DNA of 21,204 nucleotides, from NCBI GenBank assembly GCA_964196195.1, contig CAXMSE010000054.1, forward strand, positions 1 to 21,204. The letters run 5' to 3'. The notes below the pieces were generated by a model. That model was not told the origin of the DNA. It did no database searches and saw nothing but the letters and a program-made list of their open reading frames with translations. Shown in pieces: positions 1-6,917 of this stretch (position 1 is the first letter of the stretch; each line of letters starts with the position of its first letter). Origin of the DNA: OFTM10 sp964196195. Lineage in GTDB: Bacteria > Actinomycetota > Acidimicrobiia > Acidimicrobiales > Aldehydirespiratoraceae. The position numbers and the translations under genes were made by a program.

Positions 1-318
1 GCAGGCGCCCCAACGAGCTCTCACACGACGACGAACCACCGGGCAGGGGTACCCCTCCACCGGACAAACCACCCACCGGCAGTTTGACGGCTCCGTCCCC
101 CAAAGAGATCGCCCGCCCGGCCAAGACCAGGCCGCAATCGCAGTGATGCAGCGTCCCCGATCGCCGCGTATCAGGCACCCGATAATCGCGACCGCCGCCA
201 CCCGCGCAACCCGCCCTCATCCGGCAATATGCGCTCGTTCGCTTTGATCCGTCTCCCAGACACGGAATAGCCAGTTTCAAGCACTTGGGCCTACCTAGGA
301 GCTACTGACCGAGAATTT
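1..318. other. Gene-free left edge, no supported gene
   Basis: I see no supportable gene in this stretch. Open frames run off the left edge on both strands: a minus-strand frame from an ATG at 220 and a plus-strand frame to a TGA near 248. Neither has a ribosome binding site, a recognisable domain or clear GC-rich third positions. A weak hairpin (TCCGT/ACGGA arms, 248-266) lies downstream of the acyl-CoA dehydrogenase stop. It has no T-tract, so a terminator role is only possible. The stretch could hold the end of a gene lying further left. Confidence 0.5.
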
Positions 319-1431
319 TCAGGCCCGGGGCTCGCGGGGCAGACCGAGCACTCGTTCGCCCAAGATGTTGCGCATGATGTCGGATGTGCCACCCATGATC
401 GTGTAGCCGGGGGCGTAGGCGATGGCGCTGGTGAGTTCGGGGTCGGCGATCGCTTCGAGGCCGAGGATGTGTGCCGCGAAGTCGGCCACCTTCTGTTCGT
501 GTTCGGTGCAGAAGCACTTGGTAGCGGCGCTGAACCCTGCGGGTGCCTGCCCGAGCGCTTCGCGGTAGACGAGGATCCGGCCGATCCGGTAGCCGATCTC
601 GAGCGATGCGATCTCCTGGCGGACGACGGGATCGTCGCGGTCGGCGGCGGCCACCGCCCGGTCGTAGAGGGTCTTGTTGGACACGAGCCGGTCGATCCCA
701 CCCCGCTCGTGTTCGAGTTGGGCCATCGTCTGCTTGAAGGCATTGCCCTCGACCCCGACCAGGTTTGCCACCGGCACTCTGGCATCGGTGAAGAAGACCT
801 CGCAGAAGTGCTGGTTGGTGGTCATGTCCTTGATGGGGCGCACCTCGATACCTGGGGTGTCCATCGCCACGATCACCTCGCTGACGCCACGATGTGGTGG
901 CCCATCAGTGGAGGTGCGACAGATCACGTAGCAGTAGTCGGCGACCAAAGCGAAGCTGGTCCAGATCTTTTGGCCGTTGATGATGAAATCGTTGCCGTCA
1001 CGGACTGCCGACGTCTTGAGACCGGCAAGATCAGAACCTGCATCGGGCTCGCTCATCCCTATGCACCAGGTGGTGTCGCCCGACAGGATCCCAGGGAGAA
1101 ACTCGGCCTGCTGATCGGCGGTGCCGAAGCGGATCAGCGAGGGTCCCATCTGGCGGTCGGCGAACCAGCTCGACGCGATGGGAGCTCCCACCGAGATCAT
1201 CTCCTCACCCATGATTATGCGTTCGATCCTGGGGCGCCCTCCTCCACCGTGTTCGGTGGGCCAGGTCATCCCGATCCAGCCTTCGCGGGCCATCACCTTG
1301 GAGAATTCCTTGGAGAAGCCGTTGATCCACGAATCGGTGTATGAGCCGTATTCGGCCACTCCTTCCGCGGCGACGGTTCTGGCCCGCTCGCGGAGCTCCT
1401 CGAGCTCGGTGGAGAGTTTGAAGTCCAGCAT
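319..1431 (-). CDS. Acyl-CoA dehydrogenase family protein
   Basis: This is a 370-residue flavoprotein of the acyl-CoA dehydrogenase family, which forms the 2,3-double bond of an acyl-CoA and passes electrons to ETF. Visible features are the N-terminal helical domain, the FAD/substrate motif MSEPDAGSD (residues 126-134), the INGQKIWTS strand (151-159) and the C-terminal GGTSDIMRNILGERVLGLP. The start is the ATG at 1431, backed by a strong GGAGG about eight bases upstream. The glutamate of the YEG motif of medium-chain enzymes is replaced by glycine. By comparison with isovaleryl-CoA dehydrogenase, Glu242 in LEHER may be the catalytic base (inference). The gene lies 35 bp downstream of a marR gene on the same strand, so the two are probably cotranscribed. 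Next to an isobutyryl-CoA mutase operon, a short or branched acyl-CoA is a reasonable substrate guess, but the sequence does not prove it. Confidence 0.92.
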   Translation of the reverse strand: MLDFKLSTELEELRERARTVAAEGVAEYGSYTDSWINGFSKEFSKVMAREGWIGMTWPTEHGGGGRPRIERIIMGEEMISVGAPIASSWFADRQMGPSLIRFGTADQQAEFLPGILSGDTTWCIGMSEPDAGSDLAGLKTSAVRDGNDFIINGQKIWTSFALVADYCYVICRTSTDGPPHRGVSEVIVAMDTPGIEVRPIKDMTTNQHFCEVFFTDARVPVANLVGVEGNAFKQTMAQLEHERGGIDRLVSNKTLYDRAVAAADRDDPVVRQEIASLEIGYRIGRILVYREALGQAPAGFSAATKCFCTEHEQKVADFAAHILGLEAIADPELTSAIAYAPGYTIMGGTSDIMRNILGERVLGLPREPRA

Positions 1432-1466
1432 CAGATCGACCTCCGGTGGCCGACTGTAACGATCAT

Positions 1467-1961
1467 TTATCCGAAGTCACCAGCCGCGATCCTCAACTCC
1501 CGGATGGCATCGTCGACTCGGCGGCGCGCCCGTGCACCCATTCCTGCGACACCGAACTCGATCTCACCGAGCGCGGATGCGGCCGCAGCCGCCCTCTGCC
1601 TTCCTTCCCCGGTGATCAACGCAAGGGTGGTGCGCCCGTCGGTCGGGTGAGGGGTACGGGTAACGAGCCTGTCGCGCTCGAGGCGATCGACGGTGTTGGT
1701 GACACTGGCCGGATGCACTTGGAGCCTCGCTCCGATCTTGCCCAGAGGGAGGCTGCCTTCTCGGCTGAACTCGAGCAGGGCGAGAACCTCGAACCGGCTG
1801 AAGTTGAGGCCCAGGGGAGCGAGGGCCGCGTCGATGCGCCCCACCAGGATCTGATGGGCCCGGGTGATGGACGTGGCCGCGGTCATGGCGTCGACCGCAG
1901 GCCAGTTCTCGGCCCGCCAGTTGATGGCCGCCTCAGCTATGGGGTCGAATTCGAGTCCCAT
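1467..1961 (-). CDS. MarR family transcriptional regulator
   Basis: This 164-residue protein is a MarR-type winged-helix regulator. Helical dimerisation segments flank a wHTH at roughly residues 55-110. It includes the recognition-helix stretch LQVHPASVTNTVDRLERDRLV and the wing sequence PHPTDGRTTLALIT, both typical of the family. The gene precedes the acyl-CoA dehydrogenase on the minus strand and diverges from the mutase operon, with about 80 bp between start codons. MarR proteins usually act on adjacent or divergent genes and respond to small ligands. Control of both the dehydrogenase and the mutase, perhaps in response to an acyl-CoA, is an inference. The ATG at 1961 has only a weak GGG before it, and a TAGAGT element lies seven bases upstream, so the message may be leaderless. 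Confidence 0.9.
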   Translation of the reverse strand: MGLEFDPIAEAAINWRAENWPAVDAMTAATSITRAHQILVGRIDAALAPLGLNFSRFEVLALLEFSREGSLPLGKIGARLQVHPASVTNTVDRLERDRLVTRTPHPTDGRTTLALITGEGRQRAAAAASALGEIEFGVAGMGARARRRVDDAIRELRIAAGDFG

Positions 1962-1968
1962 CCCGACT

Positions 1969-1996
1969 ACTCTACAATAAATACTTAGACGTCAAA
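1969..1996 (-). promoter_or_regulatory. Candidate marR promoter with near-palindromic operator
   Basis: Reading the minus strand, TTGACG (1990-1995) is followed after 15 bp by TAGAGT (1969-1974), which ends seven bases before the marR ATG. The -35-like element overlaps a near-palindrome centred on GACGTC (TTAGACGTCAAA, 1985-1996) in an unusually AT-rich patch. This is what an autoregulatory MarR site could look like, but the 15-bp spacer is short and the repeat is imperfect. Confidence 0.35.
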
Positions 1997-2041
1997 GCAT
2001 TTCCGGATTGTCACCCGATCCTGACAGAGATGGAGCAAGCC

Positions 2042-3670
2042 ATGACCTCTCCCCACGATGACTGGCAGGCAGCCGTCGATGCGAGCCCCGTGCGTGATGT
2101 TCCATTCGAGACGATGTCGGGTGTTCTTGTCGACGCGGTCTACGGCGACGCTCCCTACCCAGGCCAGTATCCGTACACCCGCGGCTTGTTCCCCGCCGGC
2201 TATCGCTCCCGCCTCTGGACGATGCGCATGTTCGCCGGGTTCGGCACCGCTGAAGACACCAACGCCCGTTTCAAGGAGTTGCTGCGCCACGGGGGCACCG
2301 GGCTTTCCACCGCCTTCGACATGCCCACCTTGATGGGCCGCGACTCCGACAGTTCCTGGTCGCTCGGCGAGGTCGGGCGCGCCGGCGTGGCCATCGACAC
2401 CCTCTCCGACATGGAGGATCTGTTCGCCGACATCGAACTCGACAGGGTGTCGACCTCCATGACGATCAATGGCCCCGCCGCCACCATGCTGGCGATGTAC
2501 GTGGCGGTCGGCGAGAGCAACGGTGTAGCCCGGGGTCACCTTGCCGGCACGATCCAGAACGACATCCTCAAGGAGTACCAGGCCCAAAAGGAGTACATCT
2601 ACCCTCCCCGACCCTCGATGCGCATCGTCACCGACATGGTAAAATTCACCACCGCGGAGATGCCGAGGTGGCACCCCATCTCCATCTCCGGCTACCACAT
2701 CCGCGAAGCCGGCTCCACCGCCGCCCAGGAGTTGGCCTTCACCCTCGCCAACGGCTTCGCCTATGTGGAGGCGGCACTCGCAGAAGGGCAGGACATCGAC
2801 GAATTCGGTCGCCGCCTCAGCTTCTTCTTCAACTCCCACATCGACTTCTTCGAAGAGATCGGCAAGTTTCGCGCCGCCCGTCGCATCTGGGCCCGCTGGA
2901 TGAAGGAGCGCTACGGAGCCACCGACGAGAGGGCGATGATGTGCCGCTTCCACACCCAGACCGCCGGGGTCTCCCTCACCGCCCAACAGCCCGAGATCAA
3001 TATCGCCAGAGTGGCCCTCCAGGCACTCGCCGGTGCGCTCGGCGGCACCCAGAGTCTCCACACCGACAGCTACGACGAGGCGCTGGCGCTGCCCAGCGAG
3101 AAGGCCGCGCGCATTGCCTTGCGCACCCAACAGATCGTGGCCCACGAGACCGGCGCCGCCAACGTGGCCGACCCCCTGGGGGGAGCTCCCTACGTCGAGT
3201 GGATGACCGACGAGATGGAACGCCAGGCCGAAGCGATTTTCGCCCACCTTGAGGAGTTGGGCAACGGCTCGATCCTCGAAGGTTGCTACGCCGGCATCGA
3301 GAACGGCTACTTTGTCGGCGAGATCGCCGATTCGGCATACCGGTTCGAACGTGAGGTCAATGCCGATCGGCGCATCATCGTGGGCGTCAATGCGTTCGCC
3401 GAGGGCGCCGAAGACGACGACCCCAACCTGCTTCGCATCGATGCCGAGACCGAGGAGTACCAGCGCAAGCGGCTCGAAACGGTGAAGCACGAACGCGACT
3501 CGTCAGCGGTGGCCATCGCACTCGAACAGATCACCGCCGATGCTCAGGACCCCACCGTCAACCTCATGCCGTCGATCATCGACGCGGTGCGGGCCTATGC
3601 CACCGAAGAGGAGGTCGCGATGGCGATGGAGAAGGTGTTCGGCACCTATGTGGAACAGGCGATCGTCTGA
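2042..3670 (+). CDS. icmA: Isobutyryl-CoA mutase-type B12 mutase, large subunit
   Basis: This 542-residue protein is the substrate-binding TIM-barrel subunit of an adenosylcobalamin-dependent acyl-CoA mutase. It carries the family landmarks GTIQNDILKEY, SISGYHIREAG (active-site His219) and LGGTQSLHT. Two substrate-selecting positions identify the type. Methylmalonyl-CoA mutase has Tyr89 and Arg207, whereas this protein has Phe64 (WTMRMFAGFGTAED) and Gln182 (LKEYQAQKEYIYPP). The two are 118 residues apart, as in the family. Phe/Gln is the pair reported for isobutyryl-CoA mutase, which interconverts isobutyryl-CoA and n-butyryl-CoA. I chose the ATG at 2042 because GGAG lies six bases before it; an in-frame ATG at 2030 is the alternative. 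The stop overlaps the start of the B12-binding subunit (TGATG). Automatic annotation would probably call it methylmalonyl-CoA mutase. Confidence 0.88.
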   Translation: MTSPHDDWQAAVDASPVRDVPFETMSGVLVDAVYGDAPYPGQYPYTRGLFPAGYRSRLWTMRMFAGFGTAEDTNARFKELLRHGGTGLSTAFDMPTLMGRDSDSSWSLGEVGRAGVAIDTLSDMEDLFADIELDRVSTSMTINGPAATMLAMYVAVGESNGVARGHLAGTIQNDILKEYQAQKEYIYPPRPSMRIVTDMVKFTTAEMPRWHPISISGYHIREAGSTAAQELAFTLANGFAYVEAALAEGQDIDEFGRRLSFFFNSHIDFFEEIGKFRAARRIWARWMKERYGATDERAMMCRFHTQTAGVSLTAQQPEINIARVALQALAGALGGTQSLHTDSYDEALALPSEKAARIALRTQQIVAHETGAANVADPLGGAPYVEWMTDEMERQAEAIFAHLEELGNGSILEGCYAGIENGYFVGEIADSAYRFEREVNADRRIIVGVNAFAEGAEDDDPNLLRIDAETEEYQRKRLETVKHERDSSAVAIALEQITADAQDPTVNLMPSIIDAVRAYATEEEVAMAMEKVFGTYVEQAIV

Positions 3671-4080
3671 TGCCTGCGCCCTCGACACCAAGTCACAAGA
3701 TCCGCATCGTCCTCGCCAAGCTCGGCCTCGATGGCCACGATCGCGGCATCAAGGTGGTGGCTCGAATCCTGCGCGACGCGGGCATGGAGGTGATCTATCT
3801 GGGCCTCCGCCAGACCACAGCATCGATCGTGGCCGCCGCCGAGCAGGAGGATGCCGATGCGATCGGCTTGTCGATGCACAACGCGGGCCACCTCACCCTG
3901 GCTCCCGCCATGCTCGCGGCCCTCGACGAGGCCGAACTCGACGTGCCGGTGATCATCGGCGGAATCGTGCCCGACGCCGATGTCGACATCTTGATGGGGG
4001 CCGGCATCGCTGCGGTACTCGGTCCCGGGGCTCCGGCCGCCGAAGTGGTTGCCGCGGTCCGCGACGTGGTCGTATCGTGA
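3670..4080 (+). CDS. icmB: B12-binding small subunit of the acyl-CoA mutase
   Basis: This 136-residue cobalamin-binding (Rossmann-like) subunit supplies the B12 cofactor to the large subunit encoded just upstream. The base-off/His-on motif DGHDRG is at residues 21-26, with His23 as the expected lower cobalt ligand. Ser68 follows after exactly 41 residues, and the GG at 97-98 also has the family spacing. The usual SxL reads SMH here, so the leucine is replaced by His70, which is unusual. The C-terminal FGPG-like element appears as VLGPGAPAAE. The length matches a stand-alone small subunit of isobutyryl-CoA mutase. The start overlaps the icmA stop (TGATG) and the stop overlaps the GTG start of the G-protein gene (GTGA), so all three genes are translationally coupled. 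Confidence 0.9.
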   Translation: MPAPSTPSHKIRIVLAKLGLDGHDRGIKVVARILRDAGMEVIYLGLRQTTASIVAAAEQEDADAIGLSMHNAGHLTLAPAMLAALDEAELDVPVIIGGIVPDADVDILMGAGIAAVLGPGAPAAEVVAAVRDVVVS

Positions 4081-5027
4081 GCATCCGGAACCTTCCGGTC
4101 GAGAAGCTTGTCGCCAGAGCGCTCGAGGGAAACCGGCGCGCCGTGGGCCGCCTGCTCACCCTCATCGAGCGGGGGGGTGCCGACGCGGATGAAATAGCCG
4201 ATCTCACCCATCGCCGCACCGGGGGCGCCCACATCGTCGGTATCACCGGTGCTCCCGGAGCAGGGAAGTCGACCCTCACCGGCCAACTCACCCGCCTCCT
4301 CCCCGAGCTGGGTCTGGCCCCGGCCGTTCTCGCCGTCGACCCCTCATCGCCGCTCACGGGGGGAGCGATCCTGGGCGACCGCATCCGCATGGACGACATC
4401 GCCGGCGAGGGCACCTTCATCCGGTCGGTGGCCACCCGGGGCCATGCCGGCGGACTCGCCCTCTCCGTGCCTGGTTGTGTGCGCATCTTCGACGCGGCCG
4501 GCTTCGATCCCGTCATCATCGAAACGGTCGGGGTCGGCCAGGTGGAGGTCGATGTCGTGGGTGCGGCCGATACCACCGTGGTGGTGGTCAACCCGGGCTG
4601 GGGAGACGCGGTGCAGGCCAACAAGGCAGGCCTTCTGGAAGTTGCCGACATTTTCGTGATCAACAAGGCCGACCGGCCCGGTGCATCCGGCACTCGCCGC
4701 GATCTGGAGCTCATGCTCGATCTGAGCCATGTGAGTGGCCTCGAGGACGACTCCGGCTACCGGCCTCCGATCCTGATGACCACTGCAACCAAGGGCAAAG
4801 GCGTGGCCGCGGTGTGGGATTCGGTACAAGCGCACCGTGAGCACCTCACGGCTTCAGGCCAACTCTCGACGAGACGGGTGGATCGACTGCGTTACGAGAT
4901 CACCAACCGCGTCGAAGCCCGCCTGCATGCAGAAGCCGCTGCAGCGATCGACGGTGTCGAGCTCTCTGATGATCTCTCTCCGATCAGACTCGCCACCCAG
5001 ATCACCGATCAGCTATTGAGAGACTGA
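4077..5027 (+). CDS. meaB: MeaB/ArgK-type G-protein chaperone of the mutase
   Basis: This is a 316-residue G3E-family GTPase. MeaB-type proteins gate loading of adenosylcobalamin into acyl-CoA mutases and protect or reactivate them, using GTP hydrolysis. Visible motifs are the P-loop GAPGAGKST, the AVDPSSPLTGGAILGDR segment typical of the MeaB/ArgK group, the switch-region ETVGVGQVEVDV and the guanine-specificity NKAD. The GTG at 4077 is chosen because it overlaps the icmB stop (GTGA) and the family's N-terminal helix begins there. The same frame stays open further upstream, but that part lies over icmA and icmB and has no homology. The 3' end overlaps the convergent crotonase gene by 15 bp. 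Position and family together make it the dedicated chaperone for this mutase. Confidence 0.93.
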   Translation: MSIRNLPVEKLVARALEGNRRAVGRLLTLIERGGADADEIADLTHRRTGGAHIVGITGAPGAGKSTLTGQLTRLLPELGLAPAVLAVDPSSPLTGGAILGDRIRMDDIAGEGTFIRSVATRGHAGGLALSVPGCVRIFDAAGFDPVIIETVGVGQVEVDVVGAADTTVVVVNPGWGDAVQANKAGLLEVADIFVINKADRPGASGTRRDLELMLDLSHVSGLEDDSGYRPPILMTTATKGKGVAAVWDSVQAHREHLTASGQLSTRRVDRLRYEITNRVEARLHAEAAAAIDGVELSDDLSPIRLATQITDQLLRD

Positions 5028-5684
5028 GCCGTCGTCGGGTGCGAACAAGCTGGGCTGAGCCTGCACGATCTGGGCCTTGACCGCGGCTGCGGCAGGTGAG
5101 GCGGCGATCATCAGGGCCAGTGCAAGTGCGTGGTCGAGCACATGATCGACCACACGGTTGACCAAGCCCATGCGTTCGGCCTCCGCCGCATCGACGACCC
5201 GGCCGGTGAGACACAGCTCCCGCGCGACGGGCTCGGCCAGGACGGACCTCATCAGCTCGAACGCGGCGGGTACGCCGAAACGCACCTGGGGTTGACCGAA
5301 CGTGGCATCGGTCTGGGCCACGCGGATGTCGCACATGGCAGCCAGATCGAGGCCGCCGGCGACAGCCGGCCCCGCGATGGCGGCGATGATCGGCTTGGGA
5401 AATGTGTGAACCGCGTGGTGGTAGGAATCGGCATCGGCGAAGAGTTCACCGGGGGCGTCGGACGCTTCCAGCTCCTTCAGGTCGAATCCGGCGCAGAACG
5501 TTCCCCCTGCCCCGGTGAGCACCACCACCTGACAAGAGTTGTCGTCGGCAAGCTCAGCGAGCGTGCCCGCCAGATCGCCTCTCAACTGGGCGCTGAGGGC
5601 ATTGCGGCGCTCGGGCCGATTGAGGGTGAGCAACACGACTCCATCACCCATCGACTCCTTCCCGAGGATCGCCGCGTCGGTCAT
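5013..5684 (-). CDS. Crotonase-superfamily protein lacking catalytic glutamates
   Basis: This protein of about 223 residues has the enoyl-CoA hydratase/isomerase fold: LNRPERRNAL (21-30), the first oxyanion-hole element GTFCAGFDLKEL (61-72), the second around IAGPAVAGG, and LTGRVVDAAEAERMGLV. The two glutamates that activate water in true hydratases (GGCEL and QPE in rat crotonase, 20 residues apart) are Asp113 and Gln133 here. Ordinary hydratase activity is therefore doubtful; it may catalyse another crotonase reaction or only bind acyl-CoA. I take the ATG at 5684, which overlaps the preceding stop (ATGA) and has GGAG six bases before it. An in-frame ATG at 5696 is possible. It is translationally coupled to the sterol-desaturase-like gene and overlaps the end of meaB. 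At 223 residues it is somewhat shorter than typical members (about 250-260). Confidence 0.85.
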   Translation of the reverse strand: MTDAAILGKESMGDGVVLLTLNRPERRNALSAQLRGDLAGTLAELADDNSCQVVVLTGAGGTFCAGFDLKELEASDAPGELFADADSYHHAVHTFPKPIIAAIAGPAVAGGLDLAAMCDIRVAQTDATFGQPQVRFGVPAAFELMRSVLAEPVARELCLTGRVVDAAEAERMGLVNRVVDHVLDHALALALMIAASPAAAAVKAQIVQAQPSLFAPDDGSVSQ

Positions 5685-6595
5685 GTGGGGCTCCATCCCG
5701 GGCGGCGGAACACGTGGCCCAGCTTGGCCTTGAGGCCGCCTGCCGATCGGACGTCGCGGGCGATGTCGGCGAACTCGTGATATCCGATCCGAAGGGGGTT
5801 GTAGGTGTGGATGTTCTTGGTGAGTCCGTACTTGACCTTGCGAACCTCCGGCTCGAAGGTGCCGAACAGCTTGTCCCAGGTGATCAGAATCCCCCCATAG
5901 TTCTTGTCGAGGTACTGGGGATTGGCGCCGTGATGCACCCGGTGGTGAGACGGGGTGTTGAGCACCGCCTCAGCCGCCGGCGACAAGCGGTCGATCGCCT
6001 CGGTGTGGATCCAGTATTGGTACAGCAGGTTGAGCTGGCCGGCGCGGGCGATCTGCTGGGGTTTCAGACCCAGAGCAGGCATCGGGAGCCACACCCACGC
6101 CAACAGGTACCCGGACCAGGGTTGGCGAAGGGCGGTGGAGAGGTTGTAGCGCTCGCTGGAATGGTGGGTGACGTGGTTGGCCCAAAAGAGCCGTACCTCG
6201 TGCATCCAACGATGGCTCCAGTAGTAGAGGAGGTCCCACATCACCATCGAGATGACGAAGGAGCCGCGCCGCGCACCGAGATCGGCGATGCGCTTGCGGT
6301 AGAGGAATCGGTGCATCCGATTGACGCTGGTCGCCAGCGCCAGGTTGACCGCCACGTTGCCGGCCAGCATCAGGAGGCTGGCGGTGGTGTCGCGGCGTTC
6401 GTAACCGACCGGCACCAGAGGATCGGCGGGAAGAGCCGGGTCGGAGAGCTGTTCAGGGGTGGCATCGTCGAGGTCGCCGACGCGACGCAACTCCGGCCGC
6501 TTCTTCAAGGTGCGGGCCTCGGCCAGCATGGTGACGATGAAAACGGGCCCTGCCGCGAGGTCGAGGGAGTCGATGGGGAGCGCCGACTTCTTCAT
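5681..6595 (-). CDS. Sterol desaturase / fatty acid hydroxylase family protein
   Basis: This 304-residue integral membrane protein belongs to the sterol desaturase/fatty acid hydroxylase superfamily, whose members use a histidine-bound di-iron centre and O2 to hydroxylate or desaturate lipids. The histidine clusters are present in order: HRWMH (128-132), HVTHH (141-145) and HHRVHH (217-222), plus His197. Hydrophobic stretches near residues 72-92, 112-126 and 163-176 are candidate membrane segments. The ATG at 6595 is preferred because AGGA lies seven bases upstream; a GTG at 6622 extends it by nine residues. The gene ends in a 4-bp ATGA overlap with the crotonase-like gene, so the two products are probably made together. 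The substrate (sterol, hopanoid, carotenoid or fatty acyl chain) cannot be read from the sequence. Confidence 0.9.
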   Translation of the reverse strand: MKKSALPIDSLDLAAGPVFIVTMLAEARTLKKRPELRRVGDLDDATPEQLSDPALPADPLVPVGYERRDTTASLLMLAGNVAVNLALATSVNRMHRFLYRKRIADLGARRGSFVISMVMWDLLYYWSHRWMHEVRLFWANHVTHHSSERYNLSTALRQPWSGYLLAWVWLPMPALGLKPQQIARAGQLNLLYQYWIHTEAIDRLSPAAEAVLNTPSHHRVHHGANPQYLDKNYGGILITWDKLFGTFEPEVRKVKYGLTKNIHTYNPLRIGYHEFADIARDVRSAGGLKAKLGHVFRRPGWSPT

Positions 6596-6917
6596 ACGGA
6601 GGTCCTGACGTCGCGTGGCCACACCCTAGCTTTGGCGCCTTGGTGTCATTCCCGCGGGCGGCGGTGGGTGATGTCGGGAATCGGGTACTCGTTTCGTTCG
6701 AGTTGGCGATTTACGTCGGCCACTTGAGCAAGGGTGACTGCTGCCGGTTGTTCACAGAACGCGGCGCAGCTTGCACACATATTGGCGGGAACCCGGCGGG
6801 TCATGAACGCACTTGACGAACCGGTAGCTGAGCGGTGTTCGATAACAGACCTGGAATGAAGTCAACAACCAGGAAATGATCCTCACCCTCGGCGCCTGAT
6901 GCCGATCCTTTGTCCGG
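6596..6917. other. Intergenic gap, no gene found
   Basis: I find no convincing gene, RNA or repeat in these roughly 320 bases. Short open frames here (for example 6752-6940, minus strand) have no domain, no ribosome binding site and mixed codon use. On the minus strand, ATGACA, 15 bp, then TAGGGT (about 6624-6650) could be a promoter for the sterol-desaturase-like gene. A 5-bp CCTGG/CCAGG hairpin with a long loop near 6860-6880 is too weak to call a terminator. Confidence 0.5.

Noticed and set aside
1..220. Minus-strand open frame running off the left edge
   Set aside because: Glycine-rich translation with no recognisable family and no ribosome binding site; cannot be supported from this fragment alone.
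1985..3490. Long open frame antisense to icmA (about 500 codons)
   Set aside because: A product of GC-rich third positions; no domain is recognisable and it lies opposite a clear mutase gene.
3540..4076. Upstream extension of the meaB frame
   Set aside because: It covers icmA and icmB in another frame and reads as arginine-rich nonsense; the GTG at 4077 fits family and context.
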